The notes under the pieces were generated by a model. The model was given only the letters and a program-made list of their open reading frames with translations, was not told the origin of the DNA and did no database searches. From NCBI GenBank assembly GCA_963539695.1, contig CAUTOC010000006.1, positions 1-64,000 on the forward strand: a stretch of DNA of 64,000 bases, in the 5' to 3' direction. Shown here in pieces: positions 8,828 to 19,054 of the stretch. The position numbers were made by a program, and so were the translations under genes. Within the stretch, counting starts at the first letter, position 1. Every line of letters begins with the position of its first letter. This DNA is from Catonella sp963539695. GTDB taxonomy: Bacteria > Bacillota > Clostridia > Lachnospirales > Lachnospiraceae.

Positions 8828-10042
8828 ATGAATTACGAGAAAGACATTTTAAAAAGACTATTAGATATATATGAAAGAAGAGGGGCATTTGATAAAGATG
8901 CCTCCTCTTTGCGAGCCATTCAGCTTGAAGTAAAGAAAGTTTATCCCGAATACCTGAATCGCTATAATCATGAAGTGTATAAAGATGTTAATTCCTCTAT
9001 AGATGTTTTATGTGTAAAAGGACTGGTAGTTGCGGAGAAAAATAATTCCGGTCAATATTCAAAGATTAAGTTAAATGTACCCACTGTTACAGAATGTTAT
9101 AAGAAGTTAAAAAGAATGAGCATTCCGGAGCAGTGTGAAAATATAAAAAGCGTATTGGCTAAATATCAGGATTGTGAGCTGCCACTACTACAGAAAGTTA
9201 TAAATGATTGGTGTAAGTACTTAGGAGAATATAAAAAATTACCCTATGATTTAAAATATGACAGCAAACGCATTGATGATATTCTCTTTGTTTTACAGGC
9301 GTTATTAAAGCTTAACACTGAAACCTATATTCGTAATTTTTCAACAGCATTGTTTAAGGATTCAAAAAGATTTCAAAAAGAATTTAGAAGTACGGTAGAG
9401 TCAATATTATTTGATTATACGGATGAAATTGTAGAAAAGGATAGGATTCTAAATTTTTACAATCTCTATGAAAATCCTACCTATGTGCTTATAAAAGGAA
9501 ATGTTATTATACAGTTTGATTCATCTTTTATTGATGTGGAGGAGTTACAGGATGGAATTGCACTGTCAAATGCATCACTTGAAAATATTAGGAAGATAGA
9601 GGTAAAAGCAGGCAAGGTAGTTACCGTTGAAAACCTTACAACATATCATGATTTAGATGAAGAGGATGCGGTACATATTTACCTTGGGGGATACCACAAT
9701 CATTCAAAGCAGATTTTACTTGAAAAAATATATGCTGATAATAAGGATAAAGCATATTTTCACAAGGGAGATTTGGATGTATACGGTTTTTTAATATTAG
9801 AGAATTTAAAGGAAAAGACAGGAATTCCATTTACACCGCTTATGATGGATGTGGTAACAATTCAGAAATTTTATCAGGCAGGACTTTATAAAGAGTTAAC
9901 TTCATCTGATGTAAAGATGATTGAAGGCAAGAAAGGCACAAAACTTGCTGAGTATATGGATGTGCTTCAGTATATGCTTGATAATGATTGTAAGGTAGAG
10001 CAGGAGTCAATGAAGGCAGTGGAATTATTGAGGTGGCGATGA
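8828..10042 (+). CDS. jetD: Wadjet system nuclease subunit JetD (Toprim-like, DUF2220)
   Basis: JetD is the Toprim-like DNA-cleaving subunit that acts when the JetABC motor stalls on a small circular DNA. In this 404-aa protein the N-terminal ~100 residues look like winged-helix DNA-binding modules. The C-terminal part has the Toprim-type signature IYLGGYHNHSKQ (about residue 280), then HKGDLDVYGFLIL (about 315), where the DxD pair would bind metal. It follows jetC by 40 bp with AAAGGA upstream, and is the last gene of the operon. All four subunits are present with intact key motifs, so the system could be functional. Confidence 0.88.
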   Translation: MNYEKDILKRLLDIYERRGAFDKDASSLRAIQLEVKKVYPEYLNRYNHEVYKDVNSSIDVLCVKGLVVAEKNNSGQYSKIKLNVPTVTECYKKLKRMSIPEQCENIKSVLAKYQDCELPLLQKVINDWCKYLGEYKKLPYDLKYDSKRIDDILFVLQALLKLNTETYIRNFSTALFKDSKRFQKEFRSTVESILFDYTDEIVEKDRILNFYNLYENPTYVLIKGNVIIQFDSSFIDVEELQDGIALSNASLENIRKIEVKAGKVVTVENLTTYHDLDEEDAVHIYLGGYHNHSKQILLEKIYADNKDKAYFHKGDLDVYGFLILENLKEKTGIPFTPLMMDVVTIQKFYQAGLYKELTSSDVKMIEGKKGTKLAEYMDVLQYMLDNDCKVEQESMKAVELLRWR

Positions 10043-10149
10043 AAAGGTGTAATTTTAGTGGAATACAAGCAGTATATATTGGTTAAGTAAAGAATGGTGA
10101 AATGAGAATAAAAAGTCTACATAATTAATAGGAGGTATATCATTATAGT

Positions 10150-13100
10150 ATGTCGGCAATTACAATTGAAGAAGCATTAAAGAGATTTGATAAGCGTTTT
10201 TATAGTTATAAAGCAGATGAAAAGTCAATAGAGATTTTTTTAGAAAATATAAAAAAGTATTCAATAATGACTGATAAAGCTATTAAAGCAGGGGAGTCAG
10301 AAGAACATCTAAAAAATTTGACAAATATGTTTTTAAAAGCAATTTATTCAGATAGCAGATATGATATAAATACTGAAAAACGCATAGATAGCGTTATTAA
10401 AGTTGATGGTCAGGTGCAGGTTATTATTGAAAATAAGAAACCGTCTAATAAAGGAGAGATGGTATTAGTAGATAATATTAATACGAAAGCTTTGCATGAG
10501 ATTTTATTTTATTACATGACGGAAACAAGAGATGTAAGCGGAATAAAGGTGAGAAGAAAATTAGATATTGAAATTAGAAGATGTATTATTACAGACACGA
10601 AAAACTGGGTACTAATCGATATAAATGAGATTGAAAAAATAGTAGATGGGCATTTAGAAAAATTATTTTTCAAATATCATAACAATCAGCTGATATATTC
10701 TCATAATACAGACAAGTTTTATGCAGATATAAAACAATACCTAGATATAATTGAGGTTAATAGTAGATTGCCATATATATTTTTTTCATTATCAGATTTT
10801 ATGTCACCTAAAAAAGTGCCATATTTATATAAATTATTTCATAGAACATTTTTATTGAAAGATATAAATAGGTATGGTGATTCTGTACATATATTGAATG
10901 ATAAGTTTTATCAAGAATTACTTTATATCATGGGATTAAAAGAGAAAAATGGAAAAAGTAATAAAACCATTGAAATTGACCATAATATAAAGAACTCACT
11001 AGCTAATCAAGTATATTTTATATTAAAAAATGATAAAGAATATTCAGAAATAGAGTGTATTGAAAAAACATTTGAGCTTGTAATAATTTGGATGAACAGA
11101 TTACTTTTTATTAAGCTGTTTGAAGGTCAATTGATAACTTTTAATGGTGATAGGAGAGAATACCATATTCTTGATAGTGAAAAGATTGTGTCATTTCAAA
11201 ATTTACAGGATTTATTTTTTGAGGTATTAGGGAAAAGAGAAAGGGAAGACTCAGATTTTTTGAATAATTTTTCAAGCATCCCATATTTAAACAGTTCTCT
11301 TTTTGAAAGGTATGATGTTGAGAAAAATGAATTAAATATAAATGTAATGAGGAATGAACCTGTTGACAGAAAGAAAAATTCGGTAGTTGGGAATAAAAAT
11401 GTTAAAGAAGTGCCAATATTAGAATACATCATAGAATTTTAAATTGCTATAGATTTTTTTCAGAAACAAGTGAAAATAATACTATTGCAGAAGGAAGAGA
11501 TATCATTGATGCCTCTGTTTTGGGATTGATATTTGAAAAGCTTAATGGATATAGGGATGGAAGTTTTTATACACCGAGTGTAATTACTGCATATATGTGC
11601 AGAAAATCAATAGAAAAGGCAATTATAGACCGAATAAATATAGAAAAGCAGTGGAAATGTATAGATTTATTTGAAATTAAATCGTGCATGGATGGGACGC
11701 TTATAGCTGCGAAAGAAATAAATGATATTATTAATTCTATTAAAATTTGTGATATATCCGTTGGCTCAGGGCATTTTTTAGTATCAGCACTTAACAGAAT
11801 AATTACAATAAAAAAACAACTTGGAGTTTTGTTTAAATATAATAAAGATGAATTGTTGGTTGAGTATGAAATAGATATTGTCGATGATGTTATAAGAATT
11901 TTTGATGGACAGGGGAAAATGTATGGGTATGATAAAACTAATGCGTTATCACAAATTGTACAGGAAACCTTATTTAACGAAAAAAGAATCATAATAGAAA
12001 ATTGTTTGTTTGGAGTAGATTTGAATCCTAAGGCAGTTGCAATCTGTCAGTTACGGTTATGGATTGAACTATTAAAAAATGCTTATTATAAAAATGGAAT
12101 TATGGAAACATTGCCTAATATTGACATTAATATTAAAAGCGGGAATTCATTAATAAATAAACTACCATTTACAATTGGAAGTAAAATAGGTGCTAATGGC
12201 TTAGAATTTGAAAAAAATACTAAAAAACTTGTGGAAGATTATAAAAAGTTAGTATCTGAGTATAGATTAGTATCGGATAAGAGTTTAAAAAATGAAATCA
12301 GAAAGAATATTAAAATAATAAAAAGTAGTCTTCACAATGTGTATAACCAAATATCATTTACGATACAAGATAAAGGTGTAGTATTTGATTATGGTAACAA
12401 TAATGAGGTATATAAAGGAGCATTTGAATGGGCGATAGAATTTCCGGAATTACTGAATAAGAAGGGGGTATTTTTAGGATTTGATTGTATAATTGGCAAC
12501 CCGCCGTATGGATTGTTAAATAAAAAACAAAATCATAATACCAGTATATCTGTAACTCCTGATATTTTAGAATATTATAAAAATAATGCTGCATACGAGT
12601 GGGCAAAAGGTGGAGTATTAAATATATATCGTATGTTTATATGCAGGTGCTTTTCTCTTTTAAAAGATGAAGGAAATTGTTGCTTAATTTTCCCGTTGGC
12701 ATTTATGGGTGACTTTACTAATGCTAAAATTAGGGAATATATAATGAAAAATACGAAAATAGATTTTATAGAGGCATTTCCTGAACGAGATAGTGAAAAT
12801 AAGCGTGTTTTTAAAGAGGTGAAAATGTCAGTATGTATTCTCGGTGCAACAAAACATAAGGTAAATTCATCATATAAATTTAATGTTCGTATTCATCATG
12901 ATAAATATGTAGATGAGAATAATGAAGCTATGCTTATTTCATTTGATGATGTAAGGGAAATTGATAAAGAATATTATTCTATTCCTCTAATAAAGCAACA
13001 TGAGTTATCAATTTTTTTAAAAATGACAGAAGATTGTAAGAGAATGGCAGATTACAGCAAATGTTATACAGGAGAGATTGATATATCCTTTGATAAAGAG

Positions 13101-13649
13101 TTTATTACAACAAACAGTAATAATGACTTGATGTTTAGGGGAGCTCAAGTGCAAAAGTATTTTACTACCAATGATATTAGTCAGGGAGATATTATGTATT
13201 TGAAAGCAGATAACTATTTACATAAGAATAATGGTGAAAGAAGCAGGCATCATGAAAAGAGAAGAATTGTAATGCAAGGAATTACAGGTATAAATGAAAA
13301 ATGGAGATTGAAGATGACAATGGCATATCCACCATATTTTTGTGCAAATTCTGTAAATTATTTAATGCCGAGTACAGAGAATGATTTTGATTATTTTATA
13401 TTAGGTTTGCTTAATTCTAAACTGTTGAATTGGTATTTTGCTAAGCTAAGTACAAATAGTAATGTTAATGGTTATGAAATAGATGGGCTGCCGATAAAAC
13501 TGGGAAGTAAAGAACAGCAAGATGAAATCATCAGTTTAGTGAAAGAATTATTACAAGAACTTAACGAAGATAAAGTAAAGCAGATCGATGAGATAGTATA
13601 TTCTATTTATGGGATCACAGAGAGTGAGTCATCAGTTATAGAATCATAA
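10150..13649 (+). pseudogene. Type IIG (Eco57I-like) restriction-modification enzyme, broken by a -1 frameshift
   Basis: Two adjacent frames together give one single-chain restriction endonuclease/methyltransferase of about 1165 aa. The first (10150-11442, 430 aa) has a nuclease-like motif (RIDSVIKVDGQVQVIIENKK, PD-ExK type). The second (11520-13649, 709 aa) has methyltransferase motif I (DISVGSGHFLVSA), the N6-adenine motif IV (NPPYG) and a C-terminal target-recognition region. The frames join at the T-run 11437-11440. One extra T gives EFLNCYRFFS, continuing into DASVLGLIFEKLNGYRDGSF, which is conserved in this family. The 77 bases before 11520 are open in the second frame. AGGAGG at ~10130 is 14 bases from the start. 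It is a real mutation, slippage or a sequencing error; the sequence alone cannot say. Confidence 0.85.
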
Positions 13650-13653
13650 TTGG

Positions 13654-13932
13654 TTTATTCCACTAAAAAGGATTGCTACAAAGAAGGTAGGAGGACAAAG
13701 TATCAGTGACCAAGTCAGTGACCAAGTCAGAAATAATGATGTCATGACAAAAATACTTGGTTTCTGTGAAATAGCAAGAACTAAAAAAGAAATTTAAGAG
13801 TATATAGGGTACAAAAACTTAACTTATATGACGAGAACTTTCATTAGACCATTGTTAGAGATGGGGAAGCTTGAATACACTATACCGGAAAAGCCACAAA
13901 GCAGATTACAGAAATATGTGGTTAAAAGGTAA
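13654..13932 (+). pseudogene. C-terminal winged-helix relic (AlbA_2/Schlafen-type ATP-binding protein)
   Basis: One frame reads SISDQVSDQVRNNDVMTKIL, then GFCEIARTKKEI, an in-frame TAA, and EYIGYKNLTYMTRTFIRPLL followed by EMGKLEYTIPEKPQSR..KYV. This is the winged-helix tail usual in AlbA_2/RecG-like ATP-binding and Fic-type proteins. The beginning of the gene is absent and one stop interrupts the domain, so it is decayed. A 12-bp unit coding for SDQV is duplicated in tandem near 13704-13727. It may be the tail of the same gene family whose N-terminal relic lies at 3174. Confidence 0.6.
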
Positions 13933-13982
13933 AAAAAATAAGCTGTTTAATTTAATAAATCTACTAAAGGAAAATAAAAGCC

Positions 13983-14457
13983 ATGGATGAAAATGAAAAA
14001 AATAACAGTAACCCCAATACTTATAAAGGAGATTTGCTGACAGACTTGCTGTAGCAGATGAAAAAGAAGCAAAAGTCAGGCTGATAATTATGCTCTGCCA
14101 TGTCCTCTGACTGAGAAAGAAGAAGCCGCAAGAAGAGCACTGTCTACTATTCTATTTTGCCATATTGCATTGAAAATGTGAAAAATATCATCTTTGGGTG
14201 GATGTGGATTTTGCAGGGAAGTGGGCTTAGAAGAATTGGATAAAAAAGATTTTTGGTTTTCTGTCAGGGCTTCTTTATGTAATGCACGAGAGCTGGCAAA
14301 AGATTATATTGCAGACTTAAATGAATTTGAAAGAAAATGTAAGGAGAAAGGCATTTTAGAGGGAAATGTAATCTGGGGTGTATCGGTGGAAGATTTTCCT
14401 GATTTAGAACCGGAAGCTTGTGGGAGTATGGCTTATTTAGGGGAATTGGAATGTTAA
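13983..14457 (+). pseudogene. Unrecognised small gene broken by several frameshifts
   Basis: Pieces in different frames line up head to tail as one protein: MDENEKNNSNPNTYKGDLLT (13983 on), DRLAVADEKEAKVRL, ADNYALPCPLTEKEEAARR, then CEKYHLWVDVDFAGKWA. Last comes a longer open piece from about 14194 (LEELDKKDFWFSVRASLCNA through to the stop at 14457). At least three frame changes are needed to read through. The terminal 87-residue frame uses only a TTG start and no ribosome site. I do not recognise the family; the intact relative would be about 150-160 aa. Confidence 0.45.
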
Positions 14458-14465
14458 AAATAGAG

Positions 14466-14508
14466 AAAATCCGAGAACCGGAATAATTTTTTGGTTCTTG
14501 GATTTTTT
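14466..14508 (+). terminator. Rho-independent terminator
   Basis: AAAATCCGAGAACC (14466-14479) pairs with GGTTCTTGGATTTT (14493-14506) around an A/T loop and runs into Ts. It separates the decayed genes to the left from the AAA ATPase/protease pair to the right. Confidence 0.75.
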
Positions 14509-14534
14509 TATAGAAATAATTAAAAAAGCATATT

Positions 14535-14563
14535 TTTGTCCCATAAATATAGATATTTGTCCC
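14535..14563. promoter_or_regulatory. Two direct TTTGTCCC boxes before the AAA/protease operon
   Basis: TTTGTCCC occurs at 14535-14542 and 14556-14563, start to start 21 bp, i.e. two helical turns. The second box leads into an A/T-rich TATGATAAAAT stretch that could be a -10 region. The next gene starts at 14605 with TAGGAGG upstream. The spacing suggests a dimeric regulator or an activator bound at -35; no regulator is identified. Confidence 0.4.
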
Positions 14564-14604
14564 GATTTATGATAAAATGATTTTAGATTAGGAGGTATGG
14601 GAAA

Positions 14605-15672
14605 ATGAAAAAGCAGAATGTTTTAAATTTAATAAAATATCATGTTGAGAGGAATGAGAATTCTTTTAGAAATGAAGCGGTAGCAATAGCAAGATACTTT
14701 GATAGCATCGGTGATTACCAATTAGCTGAATATATTATGGGACTGATATCAGAATCAAACCTGTATGCACCTCAAAGCAGTGACTTTGAAAGTGAATTTT
14801 TAAAGCAGATAGAAACGAGGGGGATGGAGGCTTTGAACTTACCGCTGGAGATATCAGAAGATATCAAGGGAATTATAAATGCAGTAAATCATAATGTGGG
14901 AATAAACAAATTTTTATTTGAAGGATTACCCGGAAGTGGGAAAACTGAGGCTGCAAAAAATGTTGCAAGATTACTTAACAGGTCACTTTTTGTCGTGGAT
15001 TTTGAGAACCTGATAGACAGCAAGCTGGGACAGACGAATAAAAATATTACTAATGTTTTTAAAGAAATAAATATGATTCCAAATGCAAACAAAATAGTAG
15101 TTTTATTTGATGAAATTGATGTAATTGCCCTAGATAGAATTAACTCAAATGATGTCAGAGAGATGGGAAGGGTAACATCAACTATTTTAAGAGAACTGGA
15201 CAGGCTGACAGATTTGAATAAAGAGATAGTGATTATTGCAACTACGAATTTGTATTCAAACTTTGATAAGGCATTAGTAAGACGATTTGATGCGGTTATT
15301 AATTTTAACAGATACAGTGAGGAAGACTTGATAGAAGTAGCAGAATACTATTTTTCATCATTTATAAAAAACTTCAAGGGTACATCAAAAGATGTCAGAC
15401 TGTTTAGAAAGATATTAAAAACAGCAAAAAAACTACCATATCCGGGAGAATTGAAAAATATCATAAAAACATCGCTTGCATTTAGCGACATTGGCTCTGA
15501 ATATGATTATCTGAAGAGGTTATATAATAATCTGATAGGCAATTTGGAGCAGAAGGATTTGAGTAAACTTTATGAAGAAGGATTTACAATAAGAGAAATT
15601 GAAAAATTAAAGGGCGAATCTAAAAGTGCAGTAGCAAGAAAATTAAATAAAGAAGGAGCTGACAATGAATAA
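14605..15672 (+). CDS. AAA family ATPase paired with a subtilisin-like protease
   Basis: A 355-aa single-domain AAA ATPase. Walker A is GLPGSGKTEAAK (about residues 108-119), Walker B VVLFDEIDVIALDR (about 165-178), with sensor-1 IIATTNLYSNFD and the arginine-finger region RRFDAVINF just after, as in classic AAA unfoldases. The C-terminal ~30 residues (FTIREIEKLKGESKSAVARK) look like a small helix-turn-helix. It overlaps the protease gene by 8 bp, so the two are translationally coupled. By analogy with AAA-protease pairs it may remodel or deliver a target to the protease; target unknown. TAGGAGG precedes the start. It lies in a defence island. Confidence 0.85.
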   Translation: MKKQNVLNLIKYHVERNENSFRNEAVAIARYFDSIGDYQLAEYIMGLISESNLYAPQSSDFESEFLKQIETRGMEALNLPLEISEDIKGIINAVNHNVGINKFLFEGLPGSGKTEAAKNVARLLNRSLFVVDFENLIDSKLGQTNKNITNVFKEINMIPNANKIVVLFDEIDVIALDRINSNDVREMGRVTSTILRELDRLTDLNKEIVIIATTNLYSNFDKALVRRFDAVINFNRYSEEDLIEVAEYYFSSFIKNFKGTSKDVRLFRKILKTAKKLPYPGELKNIIKTSLAFSDIGSEYDYLKRLYNNLIGNLEQKDLSKLYEEGFTIREIEKLKGESKSAVARKLNKEGADNE

Positions 15673-17887
15673 TGTGTTGGAATTAAGAGGCAAGCGATTT
15701 ATTCAGGCACCTAGAGAGGGAGCAGGCGGTGGGATATCCATGAACAGCAAAAAAGAAGTAACCGCAGAACACTTAATGGGATTAAGAGAGCAGTTAATTC
15801 AGATTAAAGACTTTTGGGCTAAGGAATCAAGACCGTTTGAAGGAATCTTAGTAAGTGTTTATTACAATAAAATTGTTGCAAAAAGCAATCGTATAGGAGG
15901 TCTGTTTAAGGGGAAGGAGTCTAATGAGGCGATTGTGGGGGCAAAATTTAATGAAAATAAAAGTAAGCATATTATAATATATTTTCTTGGTTTTGAAGAT
16001 TTAAATACAAGTATTGAATTGTTATTTAACACAGCGGATGTATTGTCTCAAAAATTTTCAGGTAAATTAAACCAAAAAACTATGGAGGATAAAAAACTTA
16101 TTAACTCTATGTTATTTAAGAATCTTCCGTTAAGTATGTCAGTATTTAAACAGATAATTGCAGATGCTTCATATATAGATTCCTTTGGAGTGGAATTAAA
16201 GACAACGGATTTTAAACAAAGCATAATAACACTTTATGATGTTAAAACAGATGTTAAGTCATTATTTGAAGCATTAGGAATAGACCTTTTAAGCACCAGA
16301 ATTTTAGATAATCAGACAGTTTATTTAGATGAAAAACAGTCTGAAGTCCTTTTTGAAAAAGCACCATATTTGGTTTCGATGGCAACTGCTAATCTAACCA
16401 AATTATCTCCGGATGATTTTATTGATAAATACCAAAATGATATGGTTACCATACCTGCACCAACCATAGAGCCGACAATTGGAGTAATAGATACTTTATT
16501 TGATGAAAATGTATATTTTAGTGAATGGGTTGAATACCATGATATGGTATCAGAGTATATACCGAGAAATTCAAATGACTATCGTCATGGAACTGCGGTA
16601 ACATCAATTATTGTAGATGGTGAAAGGTTAAATCCGTGGTTAAAGGATGGATGTGGACGATTTAGAGTGAGGCATTTTGGAGTGGCAGTAGGGGCGGAAT
16701 TTTCATCTTTTTCGATTATCAAACAAATTAAGAGTATTGTTTTAAATAATTTAGATATAAAAGTATGGAATATTTCGCTTGGAAGCAATCAGGAGATTAA
16801 TGACAACTTTATTTCAGCGGAAGCCTCAATGTTAGATCAGATACAATTTGAAAACAATGTAATATTTGTTGTGGCAGGAACTAATAAACCAAATGAAGAT
16901 GTAGTAAAAATAGGCTCTCCGGCAGATTCTATCAATAGTATGGTTGTAAATGCAGTCACTAAAAGCGGTCTGTCTACAAAATATTCGCGTAAGGGATTAG
17001 TATTGTCTTTTTTTGCCAAACCTGATGTTAGTTATTATGGTGGAAGTGAAGAACAATATATCAAAGTTTGTGAGCCTTTGGGAGCAGCAAATGTTGCAGG
17101 AACCTCATTTGCCGCACCTTGGATTGCGCGTAAACTGTCCTATTTGATTGATATTTTAGGGATAAACAGGGAGGTTGCAAAAGCAATGATTATTGATGCC
17201 GCAAGAAACTGGAATGAAAAGCCCGATCCTGAAGAAATTGCATTATATGGACATGGAATTGTGCCGATTCATATTAATGATATCATTCAGACAAAAAATG
17301 ATGAAATAAAGTTTGTGGTATCAGATGTCAGTGAAAAATGGAACACATACAATTATCATTTCCCGGTTCCGCTTAAAGATGATAAATATCCTTATATTGC
17401 AAGGGCGACCATGTGCTATTTTCCTTTATGTGACAGGACACAGGGTGTAGACTATACCAACACTGAACTTAACTTACATTTTGGAAGGTTGGGTAAGGAT
17501 GGCAAGGTTGTTGACATTAAGGGGGATAAGCAAAATAAAGATGAAACATTGAATTATCTTTTTGAAGTTGAAGCAAGAAGGCAATTTAGAAAATGGGACA
17601 ATGTAAAATATATTGCAGAAAGTGCCAATAAAAGAATGATACCTAAGGATTCTTATAAAAATAAGAATTGGGGAATGGAAATAAAGACCAATAATAGATT
17701 AAACCCTAAGGATGGAGAGGGTGTAAGATTTGGAGTGGTTGTAACACTTAAAGAAATGAATGGTATAAACAGAATTAATGAATTTATCAGGAACTGTACT
17801 TTAAACGGATGGTTGGTAAATGTGGTTGATGTTAAAAATAGGATTGATATTCATCAAAAGGTTAATGAGGAGATTGAGTTTGAGTAG
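15665..17887 (+). CDS. S8 family (subtilisin-like) serine protease
   Basis: A 740-aa subtilase with the complete catalytic triad: Asp in IGVIDTLFD (about residue 276), His in YRHGTAVTSI (about 307) and Ser in GTSFAAPWIAR (about 481). The ~270 residues before the triad are not a classic propeptide, and no signal peptide is visible, so it should act in the cytoplasm. The ~230 residues after the catalytic domain are an additional beta-rich domain of unknown role. The start has AAGGAG seven bases upstream and overlaps the AAA gene. Cytoplasmic subtilases coupled to AAA ATPases recur in defence islands; a role in phage defence here is inference. Confidence 0.88.
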   Translation: MNNVLELRGKRFIQAPREGAGGGISMNSKKEVTAEHLMGLREQLIQIKDFWAKESRPFEGILVSVYYNKIVAKSNRIGGLFKGKESNEAIVGAKFNENKSKHIIIYFLGFEDLNTSIELLFNTADVLSQKFSGKLNQKTMEDKKLINSMLFKNLPLSMSVFKQIIADASYIDSFGVELKTTDFKQSIITLYDVKTDVKSLFEALGIDLLSTRILDNQTVYLDEKQSEVLFEKAPYLVSMATANLTKLSPDDFIDKYQNDMVTIPAPTIEPTIGVIDTLFDENVYFSEWVEYHDMVSEYIPRNSNDYRHGTAVTSIIVDGERLNPWLKDGCGRFRVRHFGVAVGAEFSSFSIIKQIKSIVLNNLDIKVWNISLGSNQEINDNFISAEASMLDQIQFENNVIFVVAGTNKPNEDVVKIGSPADSINSMVVNAVTKSGLSTKYSRKGLVLSFFAKPDVSYYGGSEEQYIKVCEPLGAANVAGTSFAAPWIARKLSYLIDILGINREVAKAMIIDAARNWNEKPDPEEIALYGHGIVPIHINDIIQTKNDEIKFVVSDVSEKWNTYNYHFPVPLKDDKYPYIARATMCYFPLCDRTQGVDYTNTELNLHFGRLGKDGKVVDIKGDKQNKDETLNYLFEVEARRQFRKWDNVKYIAESANKRMIPKDSYKNKNWGMEIKTNNRLNPKDGEGVRFGVVVTLKEMNGINRINEFIRNCTLNGWLVNVVDVKNRIDIHQKVNEEIEFE

Positions 17888-17993
17888 AGATTAAAAGCAT
17901 TTTTCCTTGATTTAACAAGAGAAACTGAATACAATATAATAAAGAACTAAAATCGTGTAGATAGGTGTTTAAATTTAAAAGAGGGTATTGTAT

Positions 17994-19054
17994 ATGAAAA
18001 AAGCAGTTAATGATGCAACTCTTAACAAAGTTGGAGATATATACCAGTATTTAATTGCTTTCAGAGAGAAGTAAAACATCATTTTAAAGACAAATCAATG
18101 TCAGATAGAGATATAGATTTTTGGAAGACACTTGCAAATTGGTATGAAGATTATGGACGAATAAAGGATTTTTCAAATTATATTCTGAGTACAACAGCTA
18201 GAATCCCAAAAAAATCTTTATTTTATGAATGGAACAAAAAGAAGGCGGAAGAAAAATTAAAATATCTGAAAGAAATAGGAAAAATAAACAAAGTAAGAGA
18301 AGAGAATTTTAGGAAGCAATATAATAGAATTTTTGGTGTTTTGTATGATGAAAATCATCTTTTAGCAATATTAAATAAATTCACTATTGAGGATGCTAAA
18401 AAGTCAATAACCGGTATATCTAAGGAGTTTTCTAAGTATGTAGGTCATATTCCTTTAGAAAACAGAGATGGATATATAGGTGCTTTACTTGGAGAAATAC
18501 TAATAAAAGTAAAAAATCCCCCACATAGATGGGAAGTTACGAAAACAGTATTTGATGAAATTTTGCGGATGCAGTCAAGTTCATATGTAATTGAAGGGAA
18601 AGCGCCACTTCCAGATATATATGCAAAAACAAAAGTTCCTCAAAGTGAAGTTACTATACTTGAACAGAAAAAATTTGTTTCGGCTATCCGAGAGATACAG
18701 CATAATAAAATGATTTCAGCTGCGATGTCAGATTATTGGAAAGCAACTTTAACAATTGCTGGATATTTCAAGGATAATCTTATGTATTTAAAAAGCCTTG
18801 AGGCATATGAAGAAAATTTATCTGAGAAAATGAAATATAAAAAAGATAATAGCTGTTTGGATGCTGAGGGTACTACAGCAGAAGAAAAAATAAAACTATC
18901 GAAGAAATTTTATAATGAAGTAATGGGCTGGGAAGCAAATGATTTTGGTTCTATTATTAGTAATCAGGGATATTTTCAAAGAGGGGTTATACACAATATA
19001 GTGGAAACAAAAGACTTTAAGTGGAAAGTGGGTGAAGAAAAGGATGAGTATTAG
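17994..19054 (+). pseudogene. ABC-3C system effector (Cap4/DUF4297-like N-terminus), disrupted by an internal deletion
   Basis: An ATG at 17994 with GAGGG upstream reads MKKAVNDATLNKVGDIYQYL and then a stop at 18072. From 18059 another frame gives FQREVKHHFKDKSMSDRDID and continues open to 19054; the internal ATG at 18098 gives 318 aa. Relatives known to me have ~30-40 residues between 'YQYLIAL' and 'FQKEVKHH' containing the first acidic residue of a PD-(D/E)xK-like nuclease. Those residues are missing here, so a short out-of-frame deletion is likely. The ExK-like EVK is retained. The gene overlaps the next by about 11 bp and belongs with the middle component and DUF3732 ATPase. The downstream 318 aa may still be translated. 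Confidence 0.65.

Noticed and set aside
14194..14457. An intact 87-aa hypothetical gene
   Set aside because: Start would be TTG without ribosome site, and coding-like segments in other frames directly precede it; better read as the tail of a broken gene.
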